64,000 nt of DNA from Ignelater luminosus (Eukaryota; Arthropoda; Insecta; Coleoptera; Elateridae): the NCBI GenBank assembly GCA_011009095.1, contig VTPC01090588.1, positions 248,001-312,000 on the forward strand, in the 5' to 3' direction. The notes under the pieces are model-generated. The model was given only the letters and a program-made list of their open reading frames with translations, was not told the DNA's origin and did no database searches. The position numbers were made by a program, and so were the translations under genes. Numbering within the stretch: position 1 is the stretch's first letter; every line of letters begins with the position of its first letter. Below, in pieces: positions 46,325 to 59,699 of this stretch.

Positions 46325-49300
46325 CTAAAATAATAAACAGTCAAAGATTCATACTACCAGTTATATTAACAAGTTTTTTAAGCTACATAAATATGGAAAT
46401 ACCGTATTTGTAATTGCTAATTAATATTTTTATTATTTTCTACTACGAAGTGATGAAAATTTGTTAATATAATTATACATCTTCAAGGAAACGTTTGATA
46501 ATATTTTTAAATAATATAAAATTTGTTTATTTTAACGATTTCTAAAGTATAATACTAACGGCTTTTTTTTGTTATAGTCAAGGTCTTTTCAGTTAAAATT
46601 TGAAAAACTATCAAACCTCAAACAAAAAGAAGTCTTAGTTTAAATCACTGTTATTAAATTAATTAACTGCAATTTTTTGTTAGCAGTTAAATTTTAGAAA
46701 TTATTGTTTCTATTGGCAACGCAAAATGTGAAAGACCTTTTGATATTTATTCTTTTTCGCGTACAGCTTCTGCACGACTAGAAAGCAAAGAATTAATGAT
46801 AGTTATCATGAATATCAGTAAACGCAAGAGCTAAACGCTGTAGGCCAAAAGGATGATGATAATGCACATATCTATCTACTTGAAATTAGATGAAAGCAGG
46901 AAATTATTTGCACTTGCACGTGTTGCATCACGAATGCATCCAACACCTATATATGGCTTTGTATTTCATGTGGCAATTCTTTTACGCCTTAGAGAGCGTG
47001 GAAAAATCAGATTTATGAAAAATAAGTATTGTGGTGCAATCTAATTTATTAAGATACTCATTATTGCTTCGAAACAATATGTATTTCTTTCTTTTTCTCC
47101 TGATTGATAATTATCGTTTGTTTTACTAATTTTGCTAAGATTCTTCAGTTTATTCAACTTTTTTAAAATGTATGAAGAGATTGTGGCCAACTTTAATACT
47201 TAAATGTTACACATACAGCATCTGTTAATTGAATTTCAGTTATTATTGCAGTCATTCTGTGTATAGATTGATTGTGAGAAAAGATAGTTAAAGGGTATGT
47301 ATACAGAAAAGGAAATTGGAAATCGCATAAAATCAGCCGAGTGAAAGCTTTAAGGAAGCTTGTTCTGCACTTAATTACTTTATTTAAATTGATTTTTATC
47401 TTTTTTAATACTGTGTCAGAAGAATGACATCATAAATATAACTCTTTTTCAGCAGAGTTCAACTTTAAACTTGCTTTTACTGACTTGACAATCTTTATTT
47501 AGAAACAAATTAATGACTCTATTGTAATTATAGACTTACAGCGACTGAAAGAAATATTATCTCCGGAAGTAATTACAGTTAAATATTCTAATTGTACTTT
47601 TATGTGTCAGTGCTCCCGCTTTGAAGATATCTGTCGATGTTTATGCTCTTTTGTTTGTGCTTATAGTACCCACACTTGAATTCTTACATATTTGTAATTC
47701 ATTAAAAACAGTATAATTGAATATAATTGTTTTTCGAAAATCTGTTTAAAATTCATGTACATCAACGATTTTGTAATCACATCCGAATTGCAAGAGTACA
47801 CGTAATAAAAATAAGTAATACATAAATGATCAAACACTGCACTTTATTATTAAAAATATTGCTTTATGTATGTATACTAATGTAATGTTCTTTTTGTTCC
47901 AGGTAAGCTCCCATGAAAATTATTAAAATTTAGAAATCCTAAAGGTAAGGTAAAGATGAATCATGCTTTTAATTTCGAAATAAGTAACAAAAACTTAAGA
48001 TACTATCAATTATAAATTAACTCAATTAACATTATACCATGAAAGATTATAGTAAGTAAACAGATATTATTATGAAAATATGAAAGCAACCTAAATTTGT
48101 TGTATTGAGATAATTTACACTTAAGAATTTAATTGGAATTTATTTTTTGTGTTACCTATTTAAGTTCTATTAATACAAAACAAATCAGATTACATAAACA
48201 ATCCAATCTATTTGTGCAACTATAGTATTCGCAGTGGTGTTGGCGATTCAAAACATTAGGGTTCTTAGTAAAACGATCTGCCAACGTTGTGTATTTCGCA
48301 CCTACAGGCTTTACCTCTGCTTAAGATGTGCGATTGTAACTAATCTGAACTATCATTATTAAATATTTTTGAAACATGAACTTCGTCAAAGAATAACAAG
48401 AGATGAAAATTCTGTTGCCGTCTTCAAAGTTAACAAATTTAGGAAACTGTTTATTAGCAGAGGTCAAGTTCTTTTTTCTCAAGAGCTCTGGACTGTTCCT
48501 TTGTAAACTGGAACAGCTATATATAAAGTGTGAGAATGGTGCCTGATGTTTAAGTTTGATCTGAACGCGTCTTCAGCGAAAACTCGTATTCGAAGTTTCG
48601 GTACGTCAACAATAGGCGGGAAAAAGGTAACGTTAAATAGCTAAATGCGACATACATCTTGCTCATAATAAATTAATCCCTGAATGGTTTTTTATTATTT
48701 TATAAATGTCTCTTGGTATGTGCAACGGAGTAAAAACGATGAAAGGATATCATTTTAAGTATCAAGACTTATTTCAAACAAAAATCGGTATGTTCCATAA
48801 ACACAAGTTAATTGAACATACAAAAATTTTTCGCATAGAATAATTGATTTGCTAGGACAGTTAGGATATTTACAACTAGGTCTTGTGTCCATCCAAGCCG
48901 GTAAGTGATTGATACCTGTAAACGAACTTATTATGAAGGTATGTATGTCAAATGTTGGTCCACGGTTTTTCTCTTTATATAAAAGATTTTTCATTAATCT
49001 GCAAGGACGATCAATGTGACCAAGAAGTGACTGTATTTATATTGCGCAGTAGACCGTTTCTACATCTGCAAAACCTTTTAAACATTTCTTCTCCAGCTGA
49101 CGTAGCTCTATTATGAGACAAACAGTTCCAAATGGCATACGTTAATGGTTTGAATTTCTAATCAGTTTCAACTGTTTATATGAAATCAACTCGACAATTA
49201 AATAAACGAAAGATATTGGAAGCTATATGTGAAAGAAGATCAATATATATATGTAGAATTTCATTTTCAATCGTTAACCTAGATCAACCACTGGAATCAA

Positions 49301-49520
49301 TTATTATTTGTTGTTTTAATCGCTACCACTTTTATGAAGAACCTACTGACTTGACTGCGACCGATATCGTAATTGGCCACGTGCCTTTTGCTATTTTCCA
49401 ATATCAAATTCCTGGAATCTTAGTCGCAGAAACTGGAGTTACACAGTGTCGATTGAGCCAGGTTTAAGCTGGTAAATCTACGATGGGAATTTTCCATTGT
49501 CTTATAAGAATAATTACATT

Positions 49521-50166
49521 TTAACCTGTTAGGGCATGCATCTGACTTTCGAACCCCAGTCCAGTAAGTACACATTGCGCAACAGGAGACGCAGAGAGAA
49601 TAGGCAGTACGATAACAGCTGCGTACTCGAACCAACGTACGGGGATAATTTTCGGCGTCACCCCTACAAATCACGAAGTGGTTACAAACCGAATTTAATT
49701 GAAGCGATTCTCTTAGTAAAAGAGAGATCGGACTCGAGAAATTCTATTTCGTCGGGTCTTTGTCGTGTTATTCACGGAGGAAAGCCGGTTTGTTTACCGA
49801 AAAGCGATGCTTTAGAAGCTTTGTTATTGTGGGAAGCGTTTTTGCTTCAATTATAGTTACGCTGGTATTTCCAGGAAATAAAAATTGTAGAGGGTAGAAA
49901 CGCAACAATTTTGGTCCCGTTGGTGCAACGTTAAAGGGTCTGTCGAGAATAGAAACTTCCCGCCCCGTAAAGCGTCGATCTGTGTGTTACATCTTGGAAG
50001 CTCCGTGAACCGAATGGGTTAAGTAAACTTAAAGAGCGTTTGAGACTCAAAGTGGTTTTAGTTATTTTTAAAGTTTGTGTATAAACACTTGGATTTTGTT
50101 CTTGTGTTTCTTGGTCAAAGTTAATAAAAGTGAGTGTTCTCTGGAATCTAAGTTTCCTTGAACATT
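49521..50166 (+). repeat. possible LTR or retroelement-derived stretch
   Basis: The interval is markedly less AT-rich than its surroundings. It begins TGTTAGGGCATGC and ends TTTCCTTGAACA, that is TG...CA, with an AATAAA about 45 bp before the end, the arrangement seen in LTRs. The bases that follow (TTGGTGGGAATT) sit where a primer-binding site would be but do not match a tRNA end I know. There is no matching second copy in the window and no target duplication, and a 106-codon open frame inside (49536-49856) has no known domain. Confidence 0.3.
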
Positions 50167-53018
50167 GGTGGGAATTATAATATTTGCGAGTAATATTTTT
50201 AACTAATTTGTAACAGTAACGTTCCCAGGTAATTTTAACTGGTTTGATATTTAGATTTTGGCCTTTTGTTCCATATTTTGAAATTTTAACGTAACAGAAT
50301 CTTTTCTTTTTGTGTTTATTGTAATAACTTGTTTTTATTGTTATTTTCTCATTATTTGTTTATCAACTTTGTTCTCCAGTAAAGATATCAATTCATACCT
50401 TTTATTGATATTCTTTCGTAGTGTTATTTTGTTTTTTTATATTCTTGTTTATGTGTGTTTAACTCTTTTTTACTATTGTATTAATAAATGTAAGAAAGGT
50501 CGATTATTTACAGTTTGTTTTTTTTTGTAAGTGGATCTCTGGTCCAGATAAGCAGCGTTAGTTTCGTTACTTTGTTCGTTTGGCTATTAAAAAGCACGGT
50601 GGTGCTTAGTCTAAATTTCAATTAAAGGTCAGATACCTTTGTTCAAGAGAGGAGTAAATATTAAGCTGGTATTTCTTTCTTGGAAAAGAAGGAAGTCTTC
50701 AGAAGACTTCCTTGTCAAAATTGATGAAGACAAATCACGTGTTTATACAGTTTTTTTATTTCGTGTTGAGTCTCAATTGTGCAACGTTGAAGCAAGTTTT
50801 AGTAAAGCTTCCACGAGGTAAGTTACACACAGGGTGAGGTTTCGCAAGAAGCATATATACAGGGTGTCGGACTCACGAGTAGTCGCGTGACCGACCATCA
50901 GAACCCTTCGATCTACGACTGCTGGCGTCCTCTTTTGTGAACATCTATTAGTTTAATAAGAGTTTTGGAAATTGGTGAGCTTCTCTTTGTGCGGCTAGGT
51001 AAGTTCATTTGAGAATCCACCCCATCTGCGGCATGAGCTACGGGATTTAACATCTTCCATTGGTCTGGACGGGACTTGTGCATACTTTTGAGCATCTTCC
51101 CGTTACAATTGTAGTACTCCTCGGCAATTTTAGTGTTTTGCTGTTTCTGTTCAAATACGATTAAGAGTTGTTTGACTTACTTTCTACTTGATAGAAGACT
51201 GTGGCAGATTTTTGTAAGTGAGTTTTAAAAGAACTTGATAGCCTTGAACGCTAAATGTGTTGCTTATCTTTAACAATATCTTCTTCCATGGTTTCAGTAA
51301 TGTTTCTGAGTGTAGTACATTGTGCATAGTCTTTTTCATTTGAAGCGTGTCACCAAGTCACTTTTACAGGGGTTAGCACCGATTTAATTCAGTTTTGAAA
51401 CAATCTACATAAACTTCTTAAATATTTCTTAATGCAGAACCATACTTCTTTAAAACTTAATTTATGAATAATCCGTTACTACATCAGCGAAGGTAAATCA
51501 ATTACTGAAAAATAATTTGTAGTTCATCTTTCTGAACCTTTAGCCACGTGTACAACTACGCTAAAGTTTGGGGCACCTAGAGGAACATGTATTATTTTTA
51601 AAATGCATAATCATACAGAAACCTGATTTCCACTTGATCTGTATTCTTTATAAAGTATAACCCCATTGAGGGAGTTTGATATTTAGGTGTTTCGTACACT
51701 ACAAGAAGACGTTTCTTGAGCTTTGTGAGAAGCTGTTGTATGTGATGTAATCTATGCGATTGCCTCATAGTTATTAAAGTATTATTGTCAACGGGTGTAT
51801 TGGATGTTCATCATCATCGGAAAGTTTGTTTGACATTTCCGTCAGGTAAACCGACAGTATTATATTTTGATCGTAAAATTTCTTCATAGCATACCTTTTC
51901 ATTTTCTCTTTCCCATAATGAGACTGACACAGTAATTCTGTTGGTATCACTTCTTCATATTTAAATAATTTTCCCAATATTTTGTTATATCCTAGTTGGG
52001 AAATTCTATACGGTAAAACTAGAGTTCCAAACTTCTTATGTACATATGTATTTGAATATTAACCTTATCTAATTTCTCTTGAATGATTTCCTTAATTAAT
52101 TTGTAGAACATTTTGATTATTCTTTTGTCAAGTTTTATTAAGTATCTAATAATAAACATATAAAAGAAATACTTTCGTTTAACCTAGAATCTAAGCAGCT
52201 CATTTACAATTATAAATTATCTCAACAATTTCACTTCCAAAAAAGAAGTTATTAAATTATCATAACCATCTTTACCGTGCGTTTTTTAGCGACTTATAAA
52301 AGCTGCGTGCTCTTATGAAATTTTACATCAGTATAATTAGCATTTAAGTGAAAGGCATAAAAAATAAATGCGTTTAGAAAAAAAAGTATATAAAGACATT
52401 ACATCATTTTAATTATTACTCTTTTTACCAAATTTGCATCTAAAAACTTGAAATATCAGAATTGATTTTCTGGTCTTGCGTCGCTGATGATTATCTTGAA
52501 ACACTACTATAGAAATAAGATCCAATAAAAATTCATTAATGCAGAACACTTAACACGCTACAAAATGAAAATATGTTTTTGGGAAAAATTAACTCATATG
52601 TTGCAAAAATAAATGAAAGTTGTGATCGAGAATTCTTCATCATTAATTCAAATTAAAAAGGATGTAGCATAAATACAAATACAAACTTGTCTTGTATAAT
52701 TAATAAAATATTAGTTGTCAGTTTTTTAGCTTCCTTTTTCCCTAATTATCGCATAACTGAAATTAAAGAACAAATTTTTCAATCGTACTTTGTGAAATTA
52801 TTGATAAGGATATCATATTACTTTTGGAATCTGCATAAATTAATTGTGACGTAACCCTAAACAGTTTACCACCTGATAAAAATAAATAATCGTGTATTAA
52901 CAATATTCTTATTTAAACGGGATGTGAGTATTTTTCCGTGTAAACAAAGTTGCGCATTCAAGAACAACTAAAGAGAAAAGACGTAACAAGTTGGCAAGCG
53001 GCAAGCTACCAGTAATGT

Positions 53019-53042
53019 CCAGGTTTCTTATTGTAAACCTGG
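53019..53042. repeat. short perfect hairpin
   Basis: CCAGGTTT and AAACCTGG form an 8-bp stem with an 8-base loop. Isolated, function unknown. Confidence 0.4.
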
Positions 53043-56000
53043 TGATTACTTACAGGTTAGATAACCGTTGAAATGAAATTAATATTCATAATTTGCTATA
53101 GCCGTTGTTGTTATGTAATGGGTATACGCTACACAATAGCGCATAAATAATTTCGCGATTCTATGTGTGGTAGCTAACCTACTATTGTGATTGTTGTTAA
53201 TGTTACTACCGTGCAAGTTAGGTCATAGGTTGTACAGTGAGTGCATGTTGCCAGTAACAATTAAGAGAGAAATTGCAATAAAATGTTATAGAATACGAAA
53301 TTACCATCTATTAAAATGTTGCAGCTAACTTGCAAGAGTCGGTCTTGTAGATTTGTTCAGATTTAATATAAAAAGAATAGTTTGGACATAAGTATTAAAT
53401 ACATTTTTTTCTATATGCTGAGCTATATAACGACATTATTTTTACAATTTATAATTCAGTAAGGTAAAACTGAATCTTCAATCAGAAGAAATGATTATTG
53501 AGGTTTTATACGGGACTATTGAAAAACGCTCGATTAGTAAATTACTTGAGTTTTAAAATTGCCATGGAATATCCCGTATATGTTATTTAACATTTAGGGT
53601 TAGTTATTCGATTGATTATGGTGAAGTAACTTTTGGCCCTCACTTCAATATATGTATTATGGTGTTGTTGGATTTATCAACTATTAATGTTCTGCTATAT
53701 TTGCATGTTTGATGTATTTCGAAATCTCTAGATTATTTCATGATTCATTTTCATCTATTTGAATCTTTACCTTAAACATTGCAATTACTACGAGATCTGT
53801 CCTAGTAAGTAGTAAGAGTGTTCGCGAGTTCATCATTATTTATATAATAATGTTGTATTTAAAATTATTACTTTCTTAAATCCGCTTCCTTTGTAATGAA
53901 TCACAATTTTAAAAATTTGAAATTACTTTTCTAATTTTAATTACCATTTTTAAAGACCAGTATAACGCAACCAATCCCATTTCCTTTGATATAAAAAAAT
54001 TATTTAGTCACCGTGTTCTCATTAATTATCACGTTGGTTGCTCTCAATAGTGGTAGTAATAATATTAAAAATCTCTTGTAAACTGTCAACTTTACTATTA
54101 TGCCCAACTCGTGACTTTCGCAAAAAATACCGTACTAAACGTAAATCAGTGACGCAAGTTCATTTTTGAATTTAATTAATGTGAAATACCTAATCAGAGT
54201 TTTAATTAAACGCTTAAAAAACAAATTTTATACTAATCTTTAGTAGTATATAATTTATTATATTTTTAAAAAGAAGACGTGCTAAATTATTACTTAATAA
54301 AATTACTACCGTAGAAAAACATTCTTAGAGATTTTTAGCAGAAGGTTTCAGAGTTTCTGAAATCTTCCAAGATTCTTTGTTTAAAAAAGTAATAATTGGT
54401 TGTTATGTAAGATTTTATTTTTATTACAAATGTACTTACTTAATCTACTTAAAAAGAATCTTTCATACCTTGTAAGGCCGTACACTCGTTCCTTAATGGT
54501 TATTTTAATACGCAATATAAATTTGTTACCGCCTACTTGTACTGCTATCTAAAGTATTGATAAAATCATAGTAATAACATTTTGCAAGTTTTATGGTGTA
54601 TATTAAATTTCCTCCAAAAATTTGACATTTCGTAAAAAATGTGGAGGCCGTGTACTATTAAAATTCAATGTTTTAACAAGATACGTTTACAACATTAAAA
54701 AATAAAATATCAAACTATTTTCCACGCCCCTATACATTTGGTCGGATTTACATGAAATGTATACATAATTTTATGATTTTGTAACTAAAGCATAAAATTA
54801 TTTGTTTTTTTTCAGTGTAGTTTTTATCTGTAATCCTATTCTGTTCACGATGTTTTTGTATGGGATAGTTGGCCATATTTTTTTTGCTAAGTTGAGTCTG
54901 AAAAGTGTTCAATTATATGTTAAGTTTGGAGGTACAATTTCGGAGCAACAAAATAAGCTGCCAAAAGTATCTATTTTATATACCCATTGCTCTAATGATT
55001 AGTTGATTACCAGGAAATAGTAAATCAAGTAGGTTTGAGAGATATTTTCCTAATTAGCAATTATGGCAACGCTAACGTTCTAACCTAAAAGTCAAATTAA
55101 CTTAAACACGAATAAAGTTGTATTGCGAAAATAATCAACTAACAGATTATGCTAGCTTTAATCAAAATATATCAAAATGGCGGAAGAAAGGATGGGCAAC
55201 GGCTACTACAACTAACATTGCCAGAGTTGGCTATAATCTTGAAATCTAAGTATTTATAATACTTATCATTATGACTGTTTCTGATGATGCGCTTCACTGT
55301 TGTGGCACCAGTGTGTTCACCTTCATACTTGTTCTTAAATTCTCAGTCGAGGTCGCAACGGTTTTTCTCTAATACAGGGTGAAACTATCAAATTTCCATG
55401 ACCAAGCCAAACAACATATATAGTCTATGACACATAAGAAAGCATCATCTTTTCACTCGTTTGATCGATGCACTCTGGCTTCGTCGTCTACTTAGTATTA
55501 AACTCGTGCAAAAAGTATTGCGTTCATTACTTGTTGCACAAATTAATATTCTGTGTTGGGTATCGCTCTGGTCAAGTCCAGCATTTTTAAAATGTCAGCA
55601 TTTACACAAAATATCCTTGAAGCAATAGCACAAACCACAAACCACTTGGCGATAAGTTGATATAAAAGACCGAGATTTGATGCTGATGTGACATCACACA
55701 TTTAGATTTTGTGTGCTTGTTGCTTCGATCTTATAAAATCTTAATTTTTCTTAAAATTTTCTTTGAACGTAGATCGACATACACTTTTGGTTCTGTCCTT
55801 ATCTTCATAGAAATTAGATTTCATTGGCGTAAGTTTTCAATTTCACACAAACCCAAAAATCTCCAATGGTTGCAGTTGATATATTAGGAAACTTACGTTT
55901 TAGGAAAAAAAAGTAGCGTATACTTTCTTTGGCGGTGCACTAGTGATCATTCATAATGTCTGAACCTAAATTGGGAGTTCTTCTCTTAAAGTTCTTTCTT

Positions 56001-57023
56001 AGCAACGACTAATCAGTAAATAAGCTTTCTTAGAAAGTTCTTCCCTTTTCAAGACATAGAAGAGATTTGTCGACCGGAATCGACACTCCCGGTAATCATG
56101 TAATTACCATACCTTACCATTCAGATTAGAGTAGGTCGCAAATTCAAATCACCTATCTACCTGAACTTAATCCATTTTTTTGCTAATTTTTATTTTTCTC
56201 TTGTTTCCGCATTTTAGATTCTTGGCGGCACTGCAGTTGGCATTCTAATGACAACTTAAGTTTCTTTGTAACTCTTACGATTTCGCTACATTTTTCACGG
56301 TTAGGTACAGCTTTGTACATAAATAATCTCGCAGATGATGAATGAATGAATGAAACAAATACGCAAAACCTGATTTAGCATTGATTATCCAAATTATTTC
56401 CTAAAAGGCTGCATTAAAACGATTTCGAATAATAATTAATACGACATTTTTAGATTTCACATTATTTAATCAATTGCTTTATTTAAAAAGATAGCTATGA
56501 CATTATTTAAACAAAAGACTGTACATGCCTAAGTTCAACTTGCTAAAAAACAAAAGAATAATTACTATCTATCACTAGTGTTTCTACATAAATATGTTAA
56601 TAAGAAAGAATGCAGGCAACTATCATGGTTCCAAAGATAAATGAGTAGGAATAAGCTAGAACTGCTCGAGTTTTGGTTTTAGATTATTTATATTTGCTAA
56701 TGAACCTTGTAGGTTGTTATAAGGTAAATGCTAATGTAGTAGCAGCATTTCTAGCTATTCATTTACCAAAATGGGTATTCTCATTAGATCATTGTATAGG
56801 TTTGATTATGTTATATTATCATCTTTAATTAATTATGTAAGATATCACAAATTCTTTGCAGCAACTTAAATAGCTATCTGATTACTTTCAATGTGAATCT
56901 CAATTATTTTCTTTCATTTTTATGCAATTCACGGTCATTGGTATCTTATGTCATATCAAATTGCAAAATCATCCTACTCTTTTAAGTAGCAAAATTCTCG
57001 AGACTAGGTCTATTTTTACTTAC

Positions 57024-57072
57024 CTACACAGCTGTCAATTGCTGCAAAAGGTAACCAAATCATCTGTTTCAT
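57024..57072 (-). CDS. candidate first coding exon (signal peptide) of the CPAP1-type gene
   Basis: From an ATG at 57072 the frame encodes 16 residues with a hydrophobic core (MKQMIWLPFAAIDSCV) and ends in a near-perfect donor G|GTAAGT. It leaves one base, which with AC of the linker exon makes aspartate, so the phase fits, and the four exons together give a 192-residue protein. A TATA-like sequence lies about 80 bp upstream (57153-57157). Against it: the core is short for a signal peptide, and a donor in the right phase can occur by chance over 18 kb. I found no better candidate between 46.3 and 64 kb. Confidence 0.35.
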
Positions 57073-59225
57073 AATTTACGTAACATATTCGATACTTTGT
57101 ATTCACGATAAAAGACAATTAAAACGACAGACTAATTTTTACTTTTTCAGTGTTATATGAAGACAGTATGAAATTCTGAATTTTCTCGAATATTTATCTG
57201 TTAAAACTGCTTCGTTCCACTCTCTTTCTTTTCTTTAACTTATAATTTTTCCTTCCTTTATTCAATACTTTTTTAAGCCTTTCCTAATCCGTCTGGAAAG
57301 TAACTAACTGGTTAGGTTTCCTTGATTTATACCAATTCACCCTTGAAACCGTCCAGTTACGCAAACGTAAATCCTTTTTTATTGCTAAGTGTATTTACCA
57401 ATTGAATTCAATATAATGTTTGCTAAATTCATTCTGCAATTAAACTTTTATTGGTTTACCGCTTATTAAATAAAGAAAAAAACGAAATCGCAAACTAATA
57501 TAATAGAACCGTTATAAACATGAATATTCTTTCGTAATAAACAAGAGTGTTAACGTGTGTTGCATGCCTACACCACGTTAATGTAATACAAATCAAAATA
57601 ATTAATGGAAATTGTAAACTAACATCGTAAAATTTGTCATTTAGTTGTAGCTTGAATGCCATTGACTAGTCTGTATTATTTATTTAATACAAGGTTCTCA
57701 ATGACACCTACGTGAATTTACATTGTAAAAATAGTATTTACTCTTGAACCACTTAAAACTGTTTTTTAATTACTGCCATTTAGTAGTTACAATTATGATT
57801 TGCAGTAATAAGTAGGACAGTAGTAGGGGATGTTGCAAATGAATTCAGTATAGGTAATCATAATATTGCAAGGATGTTCCTACAAGGACGACTTGTTCCT
57901 CTTATTTTACAAGAATGCAAATTGATAGACGATGTTAGAAACTTGTTTTTTTCTTTCTCGAATAACAAACAATACTTTTTATTTAATTATGCATCGATGT
58001 CTTTTTTAATAGGGTATTAATATTATTGATGTAGTTGCTGTTTTCTCAGAAACGATGCTAAATTTAATAGTTAAGAAAAAAAGGCCGGTTTTTTAAATTT
58101 TTAACGTTTAATATGATGCAATTTGTTTTTAAACAAAATTACATAAAAGTTGTTGTTAGATAAAAAATGGTAACTTTTACAATTGACATTTTCTTTTCAA
58201 AATGGCATCAACAAACAGGAATTCAGATTTACAAATCGATTGTTCTTGCTTCATGTTCTCTATCTTATGTTAGTGCAAGACGATAACGCCCAATGTCAAA
58301 ACCGTGACTAATATGCGTAGAATGACTGTATTAATCATATTTAAGGTAGTATTACATCAACATGAAATCAACCTGATGGCTTAACGATCAAATGAGCACT
58401 TACGGTGTTTTAACATAAATTATGAATGAACGAATGAACTAATAAGAGGTTTCTAGGATTTCCTACTTACCAACGCAATTATTAAAGCGGTATAGGTGTA
58501 GGTACTTGAATCGCAGTTAATAACAGTTTTTTTGTTTTGTTCTTGCTGTTATTATTACGTAAATGTTTTACATTCTATTTTTGTATCTCGATAGCCTCTA
58601 GTGTATTTGCATGTTTAAAGAAGTTATGTTTATTCTATTAGCAGTACGATCGAAGAATTTGACAGTTTGTTTGTTTCTAAATTGTACTGAAGTAGGAAAA
58701 TTGCTGATGGTGTTAATATTTCTATTGTCTTTTTAACGAAATCGTTAATGTTATGTGATTCTGCAGATAGTGTAATAATCTGCGACTACAAGACCAAAGC
58801 AACATTATTCAAATATTGGTTCTGGTGTTCTGGTGCTCCATCATGTTAAAAATAAATGTCCCTAGAATCTATTGTTAATTACACTTCAGCTAACGATTCA
58901 TTGAACATGTAAGAGCTCTCTTCTCTAAGTTGAATTACGGAAGTTGCAACCGGAAACGTTCTATTCTAACCGAGAAATTGTTAATTTTAGTATATTAACG
59001 AGGATAACCAATCTGCTTCTTCAAGTACATGCGGCTATTGCTTAGAATTAATAAAGTCAAAATCCTTTATCTGACAAATTCTTCTCTCTGGGCCCAGCTG
59101 AAGACTGCGTGGAAAGTTAGAAACTCTAATCATACTCGAACATACCTATGTAGCTTAACTGTATTTTGTATTGTTAATGTATGTTAACAATTTGTACGAA
59201 GTGCCTTCACATGGAAAACTAACTT
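57073..59225. other. no gene recognised
   Basis: AT-rich. Would include the promoter of the chitin-binding gene if the exon at 57024 is right. A good donor-like site on the minus strand at about 58469 has no open ATG frame before it. Confidence 0.35.
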
Positions 59226-59237
59226 GTTGTGAGATCG

Positions 59238-59359
59238 GATTTCGCCTTCCCCTAGGCCACCTGCGGTTTCCCACCATCAGGCTCCGCCTTCCAATAGGCC
59301 ACCTACGATGGCTCACTCTCAGCTTTCGTTATTCCTCAAACCACCTACGGTGGTTTAAG
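59238..59359 (+). repeat. three degenerate 42-bp tandem units
   Basis: Units at 59238-59280, 59281-59322 and 59323-59359 share CGCCTTCC, AGGCCACCTACG and a following pyrimidine-rich stretch. They are in frame with one another and translate as RLPLGHLRF, RLPIGHLRW and SSNHLRW within an 89-codon open frame (59171-59440). The last unit contains the near palindrome CCACCTACGGTGG. The GC content stands out. Could be a piece of a minisatellite or of a repetitive protein. Confidence 0.6.
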
Positions 59360-59467
59360 ATGCGAACTTTATCTTCCCTCGAAATATTATTTATGTACGA
59401 CAAACGTTCTTGTAAAGGTCAGGCTAGGGGTATCGAATAATTTGGCAACAGTTACTACATATTTACA

Positions 59468-59698
59468 CTAGTGTGAAGTAGCACAATCAGCACCATAATC
59501 CGCTGGTTGCCTAGTGTCGGCATATACCTTAGCTATCAACTTCTTAAAGTACTCTATTGTGAGATGGTGGGACTTTGTTTTAATTCGGGTTTGAAATTGC
59601 TCAAAATTTTCCGCTTCCCACCATTTGCATATATTTTTTGCTTTAATTGATACCAAAACCTCTGTACTGGTGTAAGTTGGGTACGTTAGCTACATTTA
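59468..59698 (-). other. unrecognised ORF, coding-like
   Basis: Open frame of about 75 codons in reverse, with a Met at 59656 and open sequence upstream of it. The composition is protein-like (AKNICKWWEAENFEQFQTRI, then SHHLTIEYFKKLIAKVYA). No family recognised, no splice sites that I can defend. It could be a transposon scrap or an exon. Confidence 0.25.
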
Positions 59699-59699
59699 C

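Larger units (their letters stand above)
46325..57023 (-). other. putative first intron of the chitin-binding gene
   Basis: About 10.7 kb if the exon at 57024-57072 is right. No host exon was found between. It holds an LTR-like, GC-richer stretch at 49521-50166 and many small AT-driven open frames (for example 46853-47044, 48755-48994, 50312-50530, 51774-51977) without recognisable domains. TACAGGGTG transposon-end motifs occur at about 50861 and 55375 without partners. Confidence 0.35.

Noticed and set aside
47520-47560. Possible exon ending in GCT|GTAAGT on the minus strand
   Set aside because: The nearest acceptor leaves a five-base exon and the longer frame has no start and a stop.
49540-49570. 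T-loop-like GGTTCGA on the minus strand suggesting a tRNA
   Set aside because: The flanking bases do not pair as a T arm and no anticodon or acceptor arm can be built.
49536-49856. 106-codon open frame as a host gene
   Set aside because: No family recognised, and it lies inside a stretch organised like an LTR; kept only as a note there.
58440-58500. Alternative first exon for the chitin-binding gene (donor G|GTAAGT on the minus strand at about 58469)
   Set aside because: The phase would fit, but no ATG is in frame before an upstream stop.
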